Position numbers and translations under genes: made by a program. Of a DNA stretch of 64,000 nucleotides, positions 27,432-37,600 are shown piece by piece. Numbering within the stretch: position 1 is the first letter of the stretch; each line of letters starts with the position of its first letter. The stretch is from the NCBI RefSeq assembly GCF_015354575.1, contig NZ_JACAFQ010000022.1:1-64000 (forward strand). Reading direction: 5' to 3'. The notes under the pieces were generated by a model. The model was not told the DNA's origin. It did not search any database and saw only the letters and a list, made by a program, of their open reading frames with translations. The DNA is from Pseudomonas sp. UFMG81 (GTDB lineage: Bacteria > Pseudomonadota > Gammaproteobacteria > Pseudomonadales > Pseudomonadaceae).

Positions 27432-28403
27432 ATGGCTAGAGGCGGCATTAACCTAGCGTTGGTGCAAAAAGCTCGTGAAGCTCTGGTTGCCCGAGGCCAG
27501 AATCCAAGCATTGACGCGATTCGGATAGAGCTTGGAAATACCGGCTCAAAGACGACAATTCAGCGCTATTTGAAGGAAATAGAGGCTTATGACCCTCGGC
27601 CATCCGTTTCTCCTGCAAGGCTAAGCGATGAGCTGACTGAGCTCGTGGGCAAAATGCTGGAGCGCTTGCTGGAAGAGGGGAGCGAGGAGCTGACGCATGA
27701 GCGCACTTCCTTCGATCTTGAGCGCCAGGCGATGAAGCAGGAGGTCGGTACACTTCAAAGTCAGCTAGAACAAGCGAAAGACCAGACTGCCAAGCTGCAG
27801 TCAGCTCTGCAAACTCAGGATGAAGAGCTCAAAACGACTCATTCCACGCTGCAAACCGAGATCACGAGGAATGCCAGGCTCAGCCAGAGCTGCACTGACC
27901 TAGAGGTTCGGGTGCAAGAGAAGGATGGGCAGATTCAGTCCCTGGAGCAAAAGCATGCGCACGCCCGTGAGGCTCTTGAACACTATCGCGCTTCCGTGAA
28001 AGAGCAGAGAGACCAGGATTTGAGTCGCCATGAGTCCCAGGTCTATCAGATGCAGCAAGAGGTGACCGTCCTGCAGCAGACATTGATGGTCAAGCAGGAA
28101 GAGATCTCCCGCCTGATCAGGGATAACGAGCGCATGATTGCCGAGAATCGCCAGCATGCCAGGGAAGCCTCACAGCGTCGTGAGGACGTAGAAGCCCTGC
28201 GTGGCGACCTCGGCATTGCCAATGCTGCGACTGCTCGAGCAGAAGGTGCTAAGGAACTGCTCTCTCAGCAATTGGAAGCCAAGGCTAAAGAGGCTAGTGA
28301 TGCCCTTTCCGAGGCCGCCGCAGGGAAGCTGAGAGAAGCTGAGTTGATGCAGAAGCTTGCCAATGTAGAAGCCGACCTCGAAAAAATGGGCGACGGATCG
28401 TAG
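27432..28403 (+). CDS. KfrA-like DNA-binding coiled-coil protein
   Basis: 323 residues. The N-terminal KfrA-type DNA-binding domain (about 1-55: KAREALVARGQNPSIDAIR, then GSKTTIQRYLKEIE) is followed by a long, almost continuous coiled coil (about 70-320) rich in Glu, Gln and Lys. Plasmid KfrA proteins autoregulate and form filaments that aid segregation. Here, in an island, it more likely regulates the divergent integrase and itself. AGGAGGG lies upstream of the ATG. It converges on the Shango helicase gene. Confidence 0.83.
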   Translation: MARGGINLALVQKAREALVARGQNPSIDAIRIELGNTGSKTTIQRYLKEIEAYDPRPSVSPARLSDELTELVGKMLERLLEEGSEELTHERTSFDLERQAMKQEVGTLQSQLEQAKDQTAKLQSALQTQDEELKTTHSTLQTEITRNARLSQSCTDLEVRVQEKDGQIQSLEQKHAHAREALEHYRASVKEQRDQDLSRHESQVYQMQQEVTVLQQTLMVKQEEISRLIRDNERMIAENRQHAREASQRREDVEALRGDLGIANAATARAEGAKELLSQQLEAKAKEASDALSEAAAGKLREAELMQKLANVEADLEKMGDGS

Positions 28404-28431
28404 GAGAGTAGCGCTATGGGCATTCCTCTCT

Positions 28432-30672
28432 CTACGATTCCAGAGTAAGGAGTCGAGCTGCGGTGACCGCGGCTTGGAGATCAAGCTGGCTTGAGGCAAA
28501 CGACTTCATTAGGAGTGAGCGGGGAAGGGCCCAATCCCATTTTTCTCGGATCATGTTTTCGACGCTTTCCAAGATGGGCTCTATATCTGAAATATCCATT
28601 TGACCGACCACGCGCAACGCTCGCATCGTGTCCTCCACACTGAATGCAACTTGCAGGAAGAGTCCTGTGTTTTCACACTGAATACCCACATGCTGGAGCA
28701 GCAAGGCCAGCGCATCGTTGGTGTAGTCCCCTCGCCAGGTCGCCACGTAGCTGACACTGGCGGAGCCAACAATTGCCGTGCTACCCAAGCCGAGGGCACG
28801 GAAGTTACTCCGAGCATCCTCCAGAAGGGCTTGAGCGTGCTTGTCCAGGAAGGGGCAGGGGGTGGTTTCCATCAACACGTTTCGCATTTCAAGCCTGACG
28901 CGATCATCCACCTGAGCACCTAGCCCATCAAACTGAGGGGGCTCGCCGCCCCGCGCCGGCGTGACCACGATCACCTTCGCTTCAAGGTCGACATCCTGAA
29001 CTTGCCAGCGTCTTCCGCCGAAAATGATGCGTTGGCCCTTGGTCAGGGGTTTGCTGACGGGCAGCGAGCCAAGTGGCTTGCCATCCCGGAGCAAACGAAA
29101 CTCTTCATCGCTCGTGAAGGCGGTGTAGAACTCATAGTGGTTGATCAGACGCTCCCCAAGTTCGCCTGGCAGCAGAAGTCCAGAGCTGTCCTGGACGATC
29201 AACTCCTTCTCACCCATACCTTTGAGCAAAGACAGGAAATCAGGCTTGGTGACGCTCGCAAAACTGCCACTTGCTATAAGATTGCCCCATAATTGCGCCG
29301 CCGAGGCACCGCCGAGCTGAGCAATAGACGACAAGCACTGCTGCACCAGTGTCGAGGCGTGCAAGCCTCCCGACCTAGGCGGCTCAAACCATCCACTGAT
29401 CAGCAAGCGGATCATGGCGACCGTTTGGACAAGGCCTTCACGCAACTGATCGGAGAGGTCAGACTGATCCGTTAAGGGGCGCTCTCGGCAGTACACCCTG
29501 AGCATGGCAGGCTCACCGGGTCGACGACCTGAGCGGCCAAGCCGTTGCCTGAGACTTGCCACAGAGGGTGGGGAGCCGATCTGTGCGACCGTCCTGATGT
29601 TACCGATGTCGATACCCAGCTCCAGGGTGGTAGTGCATACGGCAGATGCTGGAGGATCTCCCACCTTCAACGCGCGCTCGGCATCCTGGCGCAGCTCCTT
29701 GGACAAGCTACCGTGGTGCGGCCAGAACTCGTTTGGCACTCCATCGTTCTCGCATAGTGAGCGCAGACGGTCGGCAAACCATTCAACCTCTTGGCGCCTA
29801 TTGGGGAAGATCAGGTTGTTGTGCCCTCTCAATACCTTGTACAGGTGGCCTGCAATTGCCACCTTGGTACCAGAGGTCTCCTCCTGCTCGTCGCCTTCAT
29901 CTGTTGAAGATTTCCCAGGGTATTCAGGCACCATCTGTTGCATCGGCTGTTCAAGGTAGCCGCGTACCTGCACTTGGAGTTCCTGGCCAGAGGATTTCGA
30001 CTCGATGATGGTGATGTCATCAGGGCGAACCGGCCTCAGGAACTTTCGGGCCAGCGACATCTCCCCAAGCGTCGCGGAAAGTCCTACACGAGGCAGAGCC
30101 CTGCCTACGACGATCTCAACCCGCTGCATGAGCGATTGCAGTTGCTTACCGCGCTCACTGCCAATAAAGGCATGAAGCTCATCGACGACGATGTAGCGCA
30201 GGTTCTGAAAAGCCCCAAGTAAACTCGAGCCTTTGTTTACTAAGAGGGCTTCGAGGGACTCCGGTGTGATCAGCAAGATGCCCTCAGGCGATTTTAAGAA
30301 CCGTTGTTTCTTGCTTGCTGCCACATCACCATGCCAGGCAACGACGGGCAGCTCTAGCCGCTCGCACAGCCGACTAAGCCTATCCCATTGGTCATTGATC
30401 AGTGCCTTGAGCGGGCTGATATACAGCACTGCGCCGGCGGGCTCGCGGTCATTGAGGAGGTTGGTCAGGATGGGGAGGAATGCGGCCTCCGTTTTGCCTG
30501 CCGCTGTGGACGCTGCAATGATCACATCGCGATCAGCACCCACCAACGCCGGTACCGCCCACTCCTGGGCATCACGTAGCGATGTCCACCCCTGTGACCA
30601 GACCCATTGTTGAACCTCGGGATGAAGACGCTCAAACGAAGAAGAGTCAGAGCTTGAAGCTGGCGAGCTCAT
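28432..30672 (-). CDS. Shango-type DEAD/DEAH helicase (SngC-like)
   Basis: About 746-residue SF2 helicase with an Lhr-like arrangement. Walker A is STAAGKT near residues 55-61, the DELH box VVDELHAF near 163, SATLGEM (motif III) near 215, and motif VI QRLGRSGRRPG near 377. A large C-terminal region contains Lhr-like winged-helix sequence. The start at 30672 overlaps the ATPase gene by 26 bases. Order and domains (TerB protein, ATPase, helicase on one strand) match the Shango anti-phage system. In isolation it could be taken for a DNA-repair helicase. Confidence 0.85.
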   Translation of the reverse strand: MSSPASSSDSSSFERLHPEVQQWVWSQGWTSLRDAQEWAVPALVGADRDVIIAASTAAGKTEAAFLPILTNLLNDREPAGAVLYISPLKALINDQWDRLSRLCERLELPVVAWHGDVAASKKQRFLKSPEGILLITPESLEALLVNKGSSLLGAFQNLRYIVVDELHAFIGSERGKQLQSLMQRVEIVVGRALPRVGLSATLGEMSLARKFLRPVRPDDITIIESKSSGQELQVQVRGYLEQPMQQMVPEYPGKSSTDEGDEQEETSGTKVAIAGHLYKVLRGHNNLIFPNRRQEVEWFADRLRSLCENDGVPNEFWPHHGSLSKELRQDAERALKVGDPPASAVCTTTLELGIDIGNIRTVAQIGSPPSVASLRQRLGRSGRRPGEPAMLRVYCRERPLTDQSDLSDQLREGLVQTVAMIRLLISGWFEPPRSGGLHASTLVQQCLSSIAQLGGASAAQLWGNLIASGSFASVTKPDFLSLLKGMGEKELIVQDSSGLLLPGELGERLINHYEFYTAFTSDEEFRLLRDGKPLGSLPVSKPLTKGQRIIFGGRRWQVQDVDLEAKVIVVTPARGGEPPQFDGLGAQVDDRVRLEMRNVLMETTPCPFLDKHAQALLEDARSNFRALGLGSTAIVGSASVSYVATWRGDYTNDALALLLQHVGIQCENTGLFLQVAFSVEDTMRALRVVGQMDISDIEPILESVENMIREKWDWALPRSLLMKSFASSQLDLQAAVTAARLLTLES

Positions 30673-31942
30673 CGTCGGCCTCAACTTCAAGATCCTGTTG
30701 GCCAGCCTCATCCTTGGCCAGCTCCACGGCGCCCAGCAAGGTGCGCCAGTCCGCTGTAGGGTTCTGCTCGATTACCGCGAGCAGGTTGATGAAAGCTGTA
30801 ATGGTCGTGCGCGGCGTCCGGAAATAGGCCTCGCCCAAGCGCTGGTTGCAGTGCGCCATGAAAGCGGGGATGGCTTCATCTGGCAGCAAGAATTTCTCAG
30901 CGTCACCGTAGGCGTATACGTTGCGCAGCTTCTGCAGCAGCACGTAGAAGTCTTCAGGGGTCAGGCTGCTGAGCCGAATGACAGGCCCAGAAAGGTCAAC
31001 CAGGCCAGACTTCGCAAAGCTGTTTTCCGCGAGACGCGATTGCAGGGCAGGGTAGCTGTAGAGTCCCCGACGCGTGTCCATCAGAAACTCTGGTGTGCCG
31101 CCCAAGACAAAGCCCAGACCTTCAGCCGAACCCTGCAGCGAATCATTGAGGATGCGCAGAATCTGTTCGTAGTTGGCGTTGCGGGCCTGGGTGTTTGCCA
31201 GTTTGTACAGGTTGACCAATTCATCCAGGCAGACCATTAAGCCGCCGAAACCGGCCAGGCGCACAAACCTAGACAGCAATTTCAACTGGTCGTAGACGGA
31301 AGCATCGTCGACGATCGTACGCACACCGAGCGCAGCCCGGGCATCGGTCTTCGTGGCAAATTCGCCGCGCAGCCAGCGGATGGCATCAGCTTTGAGCTGC
31401 TCATTGCCTTCTTCGAAACCGCGGCAGTAGGCAGCAATGACGTCGGCAAAGTCATAGCCGTTGACCATCTCGGTGAGTTCCGCCAGGTACTCACGAATGA
31501 CCACTTCACTCTCCACCCCTTTGGCTTTGGCTTCCGCTTTAGCCTGGGAGATGAATTTCTCAACGATACCCTGGAGTGCGCCGCCGTCAGGCTTGGTACG
31601 CGTGGCCATGTTTTTGGCCAGCTCCGAGTAAAGTGAGCGCGCCTGACCGCCCGAGGCGTGAAGGCGGCGGTCTGGGTTCAAATCGGCGTGCATGGTGACG
31701 AGCTTGCGCTCCATGGCGATGCCGCGTACTAGGTTAAGGAAGAAGGTTTTACCCGCGCCGTACTCGCCAACGACGACACGGAATGCCGAGCCGCCATCTG
31801 CGAGACGATCTACATCCTTGAGCAGCGAGTCGAGTTCACCTGCTCGACCGACCTGGATCAGGTGCTGCCCTACACGGGGCACAACACCCGCACGCAGCGA
31901 TTGAATGACCGCGTCGCGATCCTTGGCTCGTATCTTACTCAT
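30647..31942 (-). CDS. Shango ATPase, BrxD-like (SngB-like)
   Basis: 431-residue P-loop ATPase related to the BREX protein BrxD (DUF2791 family). Walker A is GEYGAGKTFFLN at residues 59-70 and Walker B is LMVCLDELVNLY near 236. The helix-rich C-terminus ends in an acidic tail. The start overlaps the TerB gene stop by ATGA and the stop overlaps the helicase start, so the three genes form a tightly coupled operon. It is probably the central AAA-type engine of the complex. The lone BrxD-like annotation should not be read as a BREX locus, since no pglX, pglZ or brxC is present. Confidence 0.87.
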   Translation of the reverse strand: MSKIRAKDRDAVIQSLRAGVVPRVGQHLIQVGRAGELDSLLKDVDRLADGGSAFRVVVGEYGAGKTFFLNLVRGIAMERKLVTMHADLNPDRRLHASGGQARSLYSELAKNMATRTKPDGGALQGIVEKFISQAKAEAKAKGVESEVVIREYLAELTEMVNGYDFADVIAAYCRGFEEGNEQLKADAIRWLRGEFATKTDARAALGVRTIVDDASVYDQLKLLSRFVRLAGFGGLMVCLDELVNLYKLANTQARNANYEQILRILNDSLQGSAEGLGFVLGGTPEFLMDTRRGLYSYPALQSRLAENSFAKSGLVDLSGPVIRLSSLTPEDFYVLLQKLRNVYAYGDAEKFLLPDEAIPAFMAHCNQRLGEAYFRTPRTTITAFINLLAVIEQNPTADWRTLLGAVELAKDEAGQQDLEVEADDELASFKL

Positions 31943-34356
31943 AGGGCTAATTCATCCAGAATTTCGGGGTTGATTTCGATGGGATCATCGCCTTCAGTCA
32001 CAGGCATGTCGAACAGCTCAAACGCTGTGTCGTTGATCCGTTCCAGGGCGCCATCCAGCATCAGTTCCATATCACTGGCTGCGTCTTCCAGCTCAGCGCG
32101 GCTCCATTCAGTCCGAGAAACCAACAGGCGGAGGAACGCAGAATGCTCGACGTCCAAGCCATGAACGGTAGCAAGCTGTTTGGCGCTACTGCCTTCTTGT
32201 TCCTGGGGCGCTTCTGGTTCCAAGGCAGATGTTTCAGTGGGAGACTCTTCATTGAAGACGCTGGCCAGAAGCGCCGACACCTCTGCCGTTTCTTGTTGCA
32301 GACGAGCGACCTTACTCATGTCCAGTGCAAAACCTGAACCCATACTTTCCGCCGCCTCTGTCGCAGTCGCCGACGCGGCGGTCGAAGTCATTGCCTCGAC
32401 GACCTGGGAAGGGCGAACGGCTGCACTATGGAGATCGCTGTAGACGAACTGCGGATCGAGGGCGAGAGATTTGTACACGCGCTCAAGAAGCTTCACTTCC
32501 TGCGGCGTCACTTCGCCGTCCGCATGTGCCAGGTGGGCCAGGAAGCTGGCAATTTTTCGTTTGGCCTCGAGGGTCAGGGGCTCAAGCTTCTTCTTGAGGC
32601 TGGCCAGCGTGGGCGGTTGCTTCAGCTGGATTTGGAGGTGCGCTTTCAAGCGTTTGCGATGCGCGACGCAGAGGTGATCCCACGAGTCAATGTGGCCTGA
32701 CAGCAGACTTACCTCTTCTAGCGAGGTGTCACCGTCTGCCGCAGCGACTGCACTCGCTAGGTCTAACGTCACTGCTGCGGCGCTGTAGGCATCGGTAGAG
32801 CGAAGGGTGCCTTCGTCAGAGCCCGCCGCGAACAGCGCGATGATGTCTTCTGCCTTGGGTGTGCGGCTGCCAGACAGGACGTCGGGTTCCAATCCGATCC
32901 GCTTGCTCTCCAGCGCTCGGGCAAGGGCGATCACTTTGTCGCGGGAAAGCGCGCCGGCCGATTTGAATCGACCTGCCAGCTCTCCAAAACTCATGCAGAT
33001 GGTTTCGCCCCCGACGCGTTGCTCCAACTGCTCGAGCTCTGCTTTTGCATCAGTAGGCCAGAGTTCGGTTGGCAACTGCAGGATGGCTTCCAGGCTATCC
33101 CCGGCGTCTGGATTGCGCCCCAGGTACCGACTGAAAGCGTCGAGTACGGTGGCGCAGTCCTCGACAATGACCTGCAGCTTGTTACGCGTTCCTGAGGTAG
33201 CCGCGACATCAGGAAGGTCACCTACGGCCACTGCCGGAATGTTCAATCCGGCAGAAGCGGGTCGATAGGCTACCTTCAGCTTGGTCTTGTTCTGAGGAAG
33301 CACAATGCCGTTGGGATAGCGCTTCGCGAATTCGTGTTTGAAGAGCGCTGCGAATTGCTCGGGACACCGCGTCACAGGTGTGCGCCTGGAGATGTTGGGC
33401 TCTGCAAGCGCCCAGGCCAATGCCCAGCTCGGGTTAAGCGGATACTTGTCCACTGTCATCTGGCCCAGCGCAACGCGCAGGGACATCGGTAGCTCGTACC
33501 CATCTGCGTGGCTGGCGCCGGGCTCGCTTATGTAGCTCTGAGGCTGAACAGCGCCCGCGTCGATATGGGCGAGGAAACGGGTAGCGTAACCGCGGAAAGA
33601 ATTGTTATCGCCGTAGAGACCAAGTAAACGCTCGACCTCGGCCTTGATGGCCGGGATTTCTGCCTTGGCCTGAGGGTCGCTCGGTGCATCGATCAGCGCG
33701 CGGCGTTCAAGGCCATAGAAAAACAGGAACACGTAACCCGCATCAGCAGGCTGGCAACGACCTCCTGCCAACCATTGCAGGTACGCTCGCCGCGCCTCGG
33801 GCGTGATGCTCCGGTAGCTTGGCCAGTACGGCATCTGTCGCTCGATGAGGTTCATCGGTGAGCGCGCGACACGAAGCGTGGCATCGATCAGGGACGGTTC
33901 AGATTGGCCGAATTGTGTCGCCCGCTCGGTGATGTAGAGCAGTCCGCCGGGAATGGCCAACCCAGCTACGTTAATGGACTCATCTTCAGCAAGCCAACGA
34001 ACCCCCGTGGGCTTGGCACTTGGCTTTGGGATGGCGTAACTCTGACTGTCGCTGGACGAACCGACCTGGACAGTATGGAAGTCTCGTTCGCGGGTACTGG
34101 TGCTGAACTGGACAGTGACAGTGGGGGAGGTTGCTTGTCGAGACGCCGCAGCGATGTCGGCAACAATGTCATCTTCAGGAACGTAAGGATTTGCCCGGGT
34201 GACGCGTCTGACGGCCCATACCAATACGCCTATGCCGAGGATAACCCCTAGGGCGATCCACACCTGTTTTGGAATCTGTGCCAAAAGGGCAACGACGAAC
34301 AACAAGGCGTACAGAGCGATCGGCCCGCCGCCGCTCCCTTTGCGCTTCCGTGGCAT
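31939..34356 (-). CDS. Shango TerB-domain membrane protein (SngA-like)
   Basis: 805-residue first gene of the Shango-like operon. Two hydrophobic segments (about residues 10-50) anchor it in the inner membrane. A TerB-N type region follows (about 130-350, with the GGLLYI and MPYWPSYR surroundings). Two TerB-like acidic repeats (AAADGDTSLEEV near 540 and AHADGEVTPQEVKLLERV near 612) probably bind metal. A TerB-C type tail ends the protein. TerB domains link stress and phage sensing to the envelope. It is divergent from the helicase-nuclease operon across about 330 bases. Confidence 0.85.
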   Translation of the reverse strand: MPRKRKGSGGGPIALYALLFVVALLAQIPKQVWIALGVILGIGVLVWAVRRVTRANPYVPEDDIVADIAAASRQATSPTVTVQFSTSTRERDFHTVQVGSSSDSQSYAIPKPSAKPTGVRWLAEDESINVAGLAIPGGLLYITERATQFGQSEPSLIDATLRVARSPMNLIERQMPYWPSYRSITPEARRAYLQWLAGGRCQPADAGYVFLFFYGLERRALIDAPSDPQAKAEIPAIKAEVERLLGLYGDNNSFRGYATRFLAHIDAGAVQPQSYISEPGASHADGYELPMSLRVALGQMTVDKYPLNPSWALAWALAEPNISRRTPVTRCPEQFAALFKHEFAKRYPNGIVLPQNKTKLKVAYRPASAGLNIPAVAVGDLPDVAATSGTRNKLQVIVEDCATVLDAFSRYLGRNPDAGDSLEAILQLPTELWPTDAKAELEQLEQRVGGETICMSFGELAGRFKSAGALSRDKVIALARALESKRIGLEPDVLSGSRTPKAEDIIALFAAGSDEGTLRSTDAYSAAAVTLDLASAVAAADGDTSLEEVSLLSGHIDSWDHLCVAHRKRLKAHLQIQLKQPPTLASLKKKLEPLTLEAKRKIASFLAHLAHADGEVTPQEVKLLERVYKSLALDPQFVYSDLHSAAVRPSQVVEAMTSTAASATATEAAESMGSGFALDMSKVARLQQETAEVSALLASVFNEESPTETSALEPEAPQEQEGSSAKQLATVHGLDVEHSAFLRLLVSRTEWSRAELEDAASDMELMLDGALERINDTAFELFDMPVTEGDDPIEINPEILDELAL

Positions 34357-34687
34357 ATGAGTGCTCCGTACAGTTGATAATGGCCAAATGACATTCTTAC
34401 GGATTTTCCATGGTCGGCCAAGTCGTCTGAGCGAAGGATGTCAACTTAGCGACGAACGCCTACCGAGCACGTGCCTTTTTAGATCCCTTGAGGCTATGAA
34501 ACCGAACGCTGGGGGGGGGCAAAAGCGCTTCACGAATGTCACTGAGGTTCATGCTAGGGCCCCTGCCTTGGCTTTGGCCCTCACCTAAAGTCTGAGCCTA
34601 ACGACTTGCAATTTTTCGGTTATCTCAGCACCCTCGATGGCTCAAGCACTAAATTGCCATCATATTGAAGTTGGTGAGGTCACATCC
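34357..34687. other. Divergent promoter region between two defence operons
   Basis: Holds the promoters for the leftward Shango-like operon and the rightward helicase-nuclease operon. A GGGGGGGG run lies at about 34510-34517. No gene was seen. Confidence 0.4.
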
Positions 34688-37600
34688 ATGGACGGTCGTA
34701 TCAGTGCTGCTCTCAGCCACGAAATCAACTCGCACCGGGCTTGCCTGGCGCCCTTTTTCGACGGTAATGCCAAACCCAACCCGTCCGTGAGCTTCGCCAA
34801 CGATGGCACTGGTTTTGGCAAGTCCTACAACGTGTTCGATCAGTTCGTCGAGCATTCCGCTGTTCGTAACGAAAGCGGTGGTCATCGGAATCTGTTCTTC
34901 ATAACGCCACACAAGGCGCAGATTGACGTTTCTCAGGTCACTCAAGCAAAGGCCACAGAGCGCGGCGTCAGTATCTTGAGCTTTCTGGCCGAGCGAGACC
35001 TGTCTGATCTGAACTTCGTCGGTTGGGTTTCAAAGGTACGCAACGAAGACCTCTACCTAGGCTGGATCACTGCCCTCAATTCCGACTACTACCGAGACCC
35101 CGTCAGCGAGTTAAGCAGTGCCATCAGTGGCCTTAAAGCGACCGAAGCAGAGCACACGCGCTACCTGAAATATGAGGATCCTGATCACCTGCGTGACCTG
35201 GAACTGCGGCGCCGAATTGACGTCTCGAAGAACCGACTGCTGTTTGCCCTACAGGGGCTGGCTAAAGCGGTGATTAGGGAAAAGGTCGGCTCTCAATTCG
35301 TGACCACTGAAGACCGCTTTAAGGATGCTCAAACTCACCGGGAGCGCACGAAGATCGAGGTGATCGACCATGTGCTACCGTTCGAGCGGGCAAAGGTGGG
35401 GCCCACCATCTTCATTGCTACCACGGCCAGATTCCTGAAGCGCGCGTTCATTGTTTACATCGACAGAAAACGTGAGCCAAACATCAAGAAACTGAGCTTC
35501 GATGTGATTCTGGGAGCCAAGCGTTCGCCCACTAATGCCGAAGAAGAGGCAATCGCTCCCATCGGTGCGGCGTGCAGCTTGTCGCACGAAGAGCAAATCG
35601 GATACCTCAAGGACGATTTCTTCATTTCGGACGAAGCCAATTTTTTCAAGATTCACGGAATCACCTTCAACCTTGTCATCGACGAAGAGCACGACAGTTA
35701 CGACAGGATCTTTGAGGAGAGCAAGAAAAAGCTGGTCAACGAGAGGGTTAAACCGCCCCACGTGATCGCTGGCCTACATCGCCTCATGGAGGTGATCTCG
35801 GACGCATACGGCCCGGATGATGACGAACCCATCGCGTATGACGAAACGATGGAGCTCATGCAGGATTTGCGTCGGCACTATGAGCAGGACTGCGAAGGCA
35901 GTGTTCCCCTCAGCGCCATCTTGATGATGTGCTCCGGTAACGTCGGTCATATCACGATCGATAATCGTGATGTTGAACAGATCCTAGCCATATCACGGAA
36001 TATTTTCAGCCTCACCCCGAGGCGCTTCTATAACGAGGAAGCCCTCAAGCGAATCAGAATGCGATCGGTGTGCGGTAAAAGTGAGATCCGCCTGTATTTT
36101 GATGACGGGGGTGATTCTCAAGACCCCACCTTGCACGATTTTCTGCAGGTCATGCTTTGCGCTTTGTATGCCTGCTCCAAAGTCCCTCAACAAAGCCAAC
36201 TGAGGCAGCTCCTGGAGCTTGGCCATGAGGCCAGCCAGAACGCCCCGCTGTTGGAGTTCATCAAAACCTCAAGACAGCATCGTTCCTACGTAGCCTCGGT
36301 GTTTGATCGTGCCAAGGCCTCAGAAATTTTCGTCGATGCGTTCTTCACCTTTTTCGCACCCAAGATTGTCTTCTCGCTCATCAAGGTCGAAGAAATCCCT
36401 TTCGGTGGCGAGACAGTGAAGAATCGGGTCTTCGTTGACTTCCATCTTGACCTGATCCTCGAGCTTCCCGAGGTCAAGCTGCTGCGTATCCTGCATGCAA
36501 CTCAGAACAGCGCGATGTGCTTGAGTGCAACGACGGGCTTCAGGAACTCCTACTCCGGTAATTTCTCAAGAAGGATGCTGGCCCGATATGGTGAGGCCCA
36601 ACCGGAAAACCTGGACATCCGCGTCGTTGAACGCTCCGAAGCGGATGTAGGGGCAATGTCAGATCTCCGAGCGGCTCGTGCCAAAGCCAGGACGATGGAG
36701 GTTAGGCCCTTCCGCAAGACATCGGCTGATAACATCAGTGGATTGCGCAGTGATCCGACCTTCAAGGGCGCGTTCAGCTTCTGGTCAACCAGCCTTTTGC
36801 CACCGGGTTTTCGCGACAACAAGTATCGGATGTCTGCCTACCGCCGGCAGATCGAAGCCATGCTTATGGCGGCGTGGGACGGCAAGCACACTTTTGTTCT
36901 CTCACTCAACAATCGCTTCGCTGACCTATTCAAAAAGCTGTTTGCTCAAGGTGTCGAGGGCCGTATCAAAGGACTCTCCCGGTATTATCAGGACAAAATA
37001 TTCGAGCTCAAACCATTCGAAGGTAAAACCAAGATACGGGTCATCTTGTTCAGCGCTCAGCTGGCCAGAGAGGTCAATATCGATGAGTACCTCAAAGTTG
37101 ATGTCGACACCCGTATTTGTCTGATTTCCTCTTATGGCAGCGCAGGTACTGGGCTCAACCTATTCGTTGAGCGTGCCGAGGATGGCTTCCACCACGATTT
37201 TGACCGACTCATCTTGGTCAACACGCCCTTTTACAGCGCCGTCAAGGAAAAGGACACGGGGCTCAATACCGTCAAAAACCACATCCTACTGCTCAAACAC
37301 ATCGCTTCGGGGGAGAACGAGGGGGTTCAGTTGTCGCAGTTCGACTCCAATCTAATGCAGCCCAAGAATCGACGCATTTTGAATGACGAGCATGACCTGG
37401 CAGTGCTCAAGGCCATCATCCAGGCCGTCGGACGTGTTGAGCGTCGAGATACCCACCTCCACACCGAGATTTTCCTACCCAGTGACGTCATTGATGACCT
37501 AGTGGTGAGGTACAGCAGGCTTCGACGAGAGGGTAATGACCTGCTCATCAACGGCCTCTCGTTACTCAATCATAGGCTGATGCAGTTTTGCCTAGAGCAA

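Noticed and set aside
30647..31942. BREX locus suggested by the BrxD-like ATPase
   Set aside because: No brxA/B/C, pglX or pglZ in the window; the TerB and helicase partners fit Shango.
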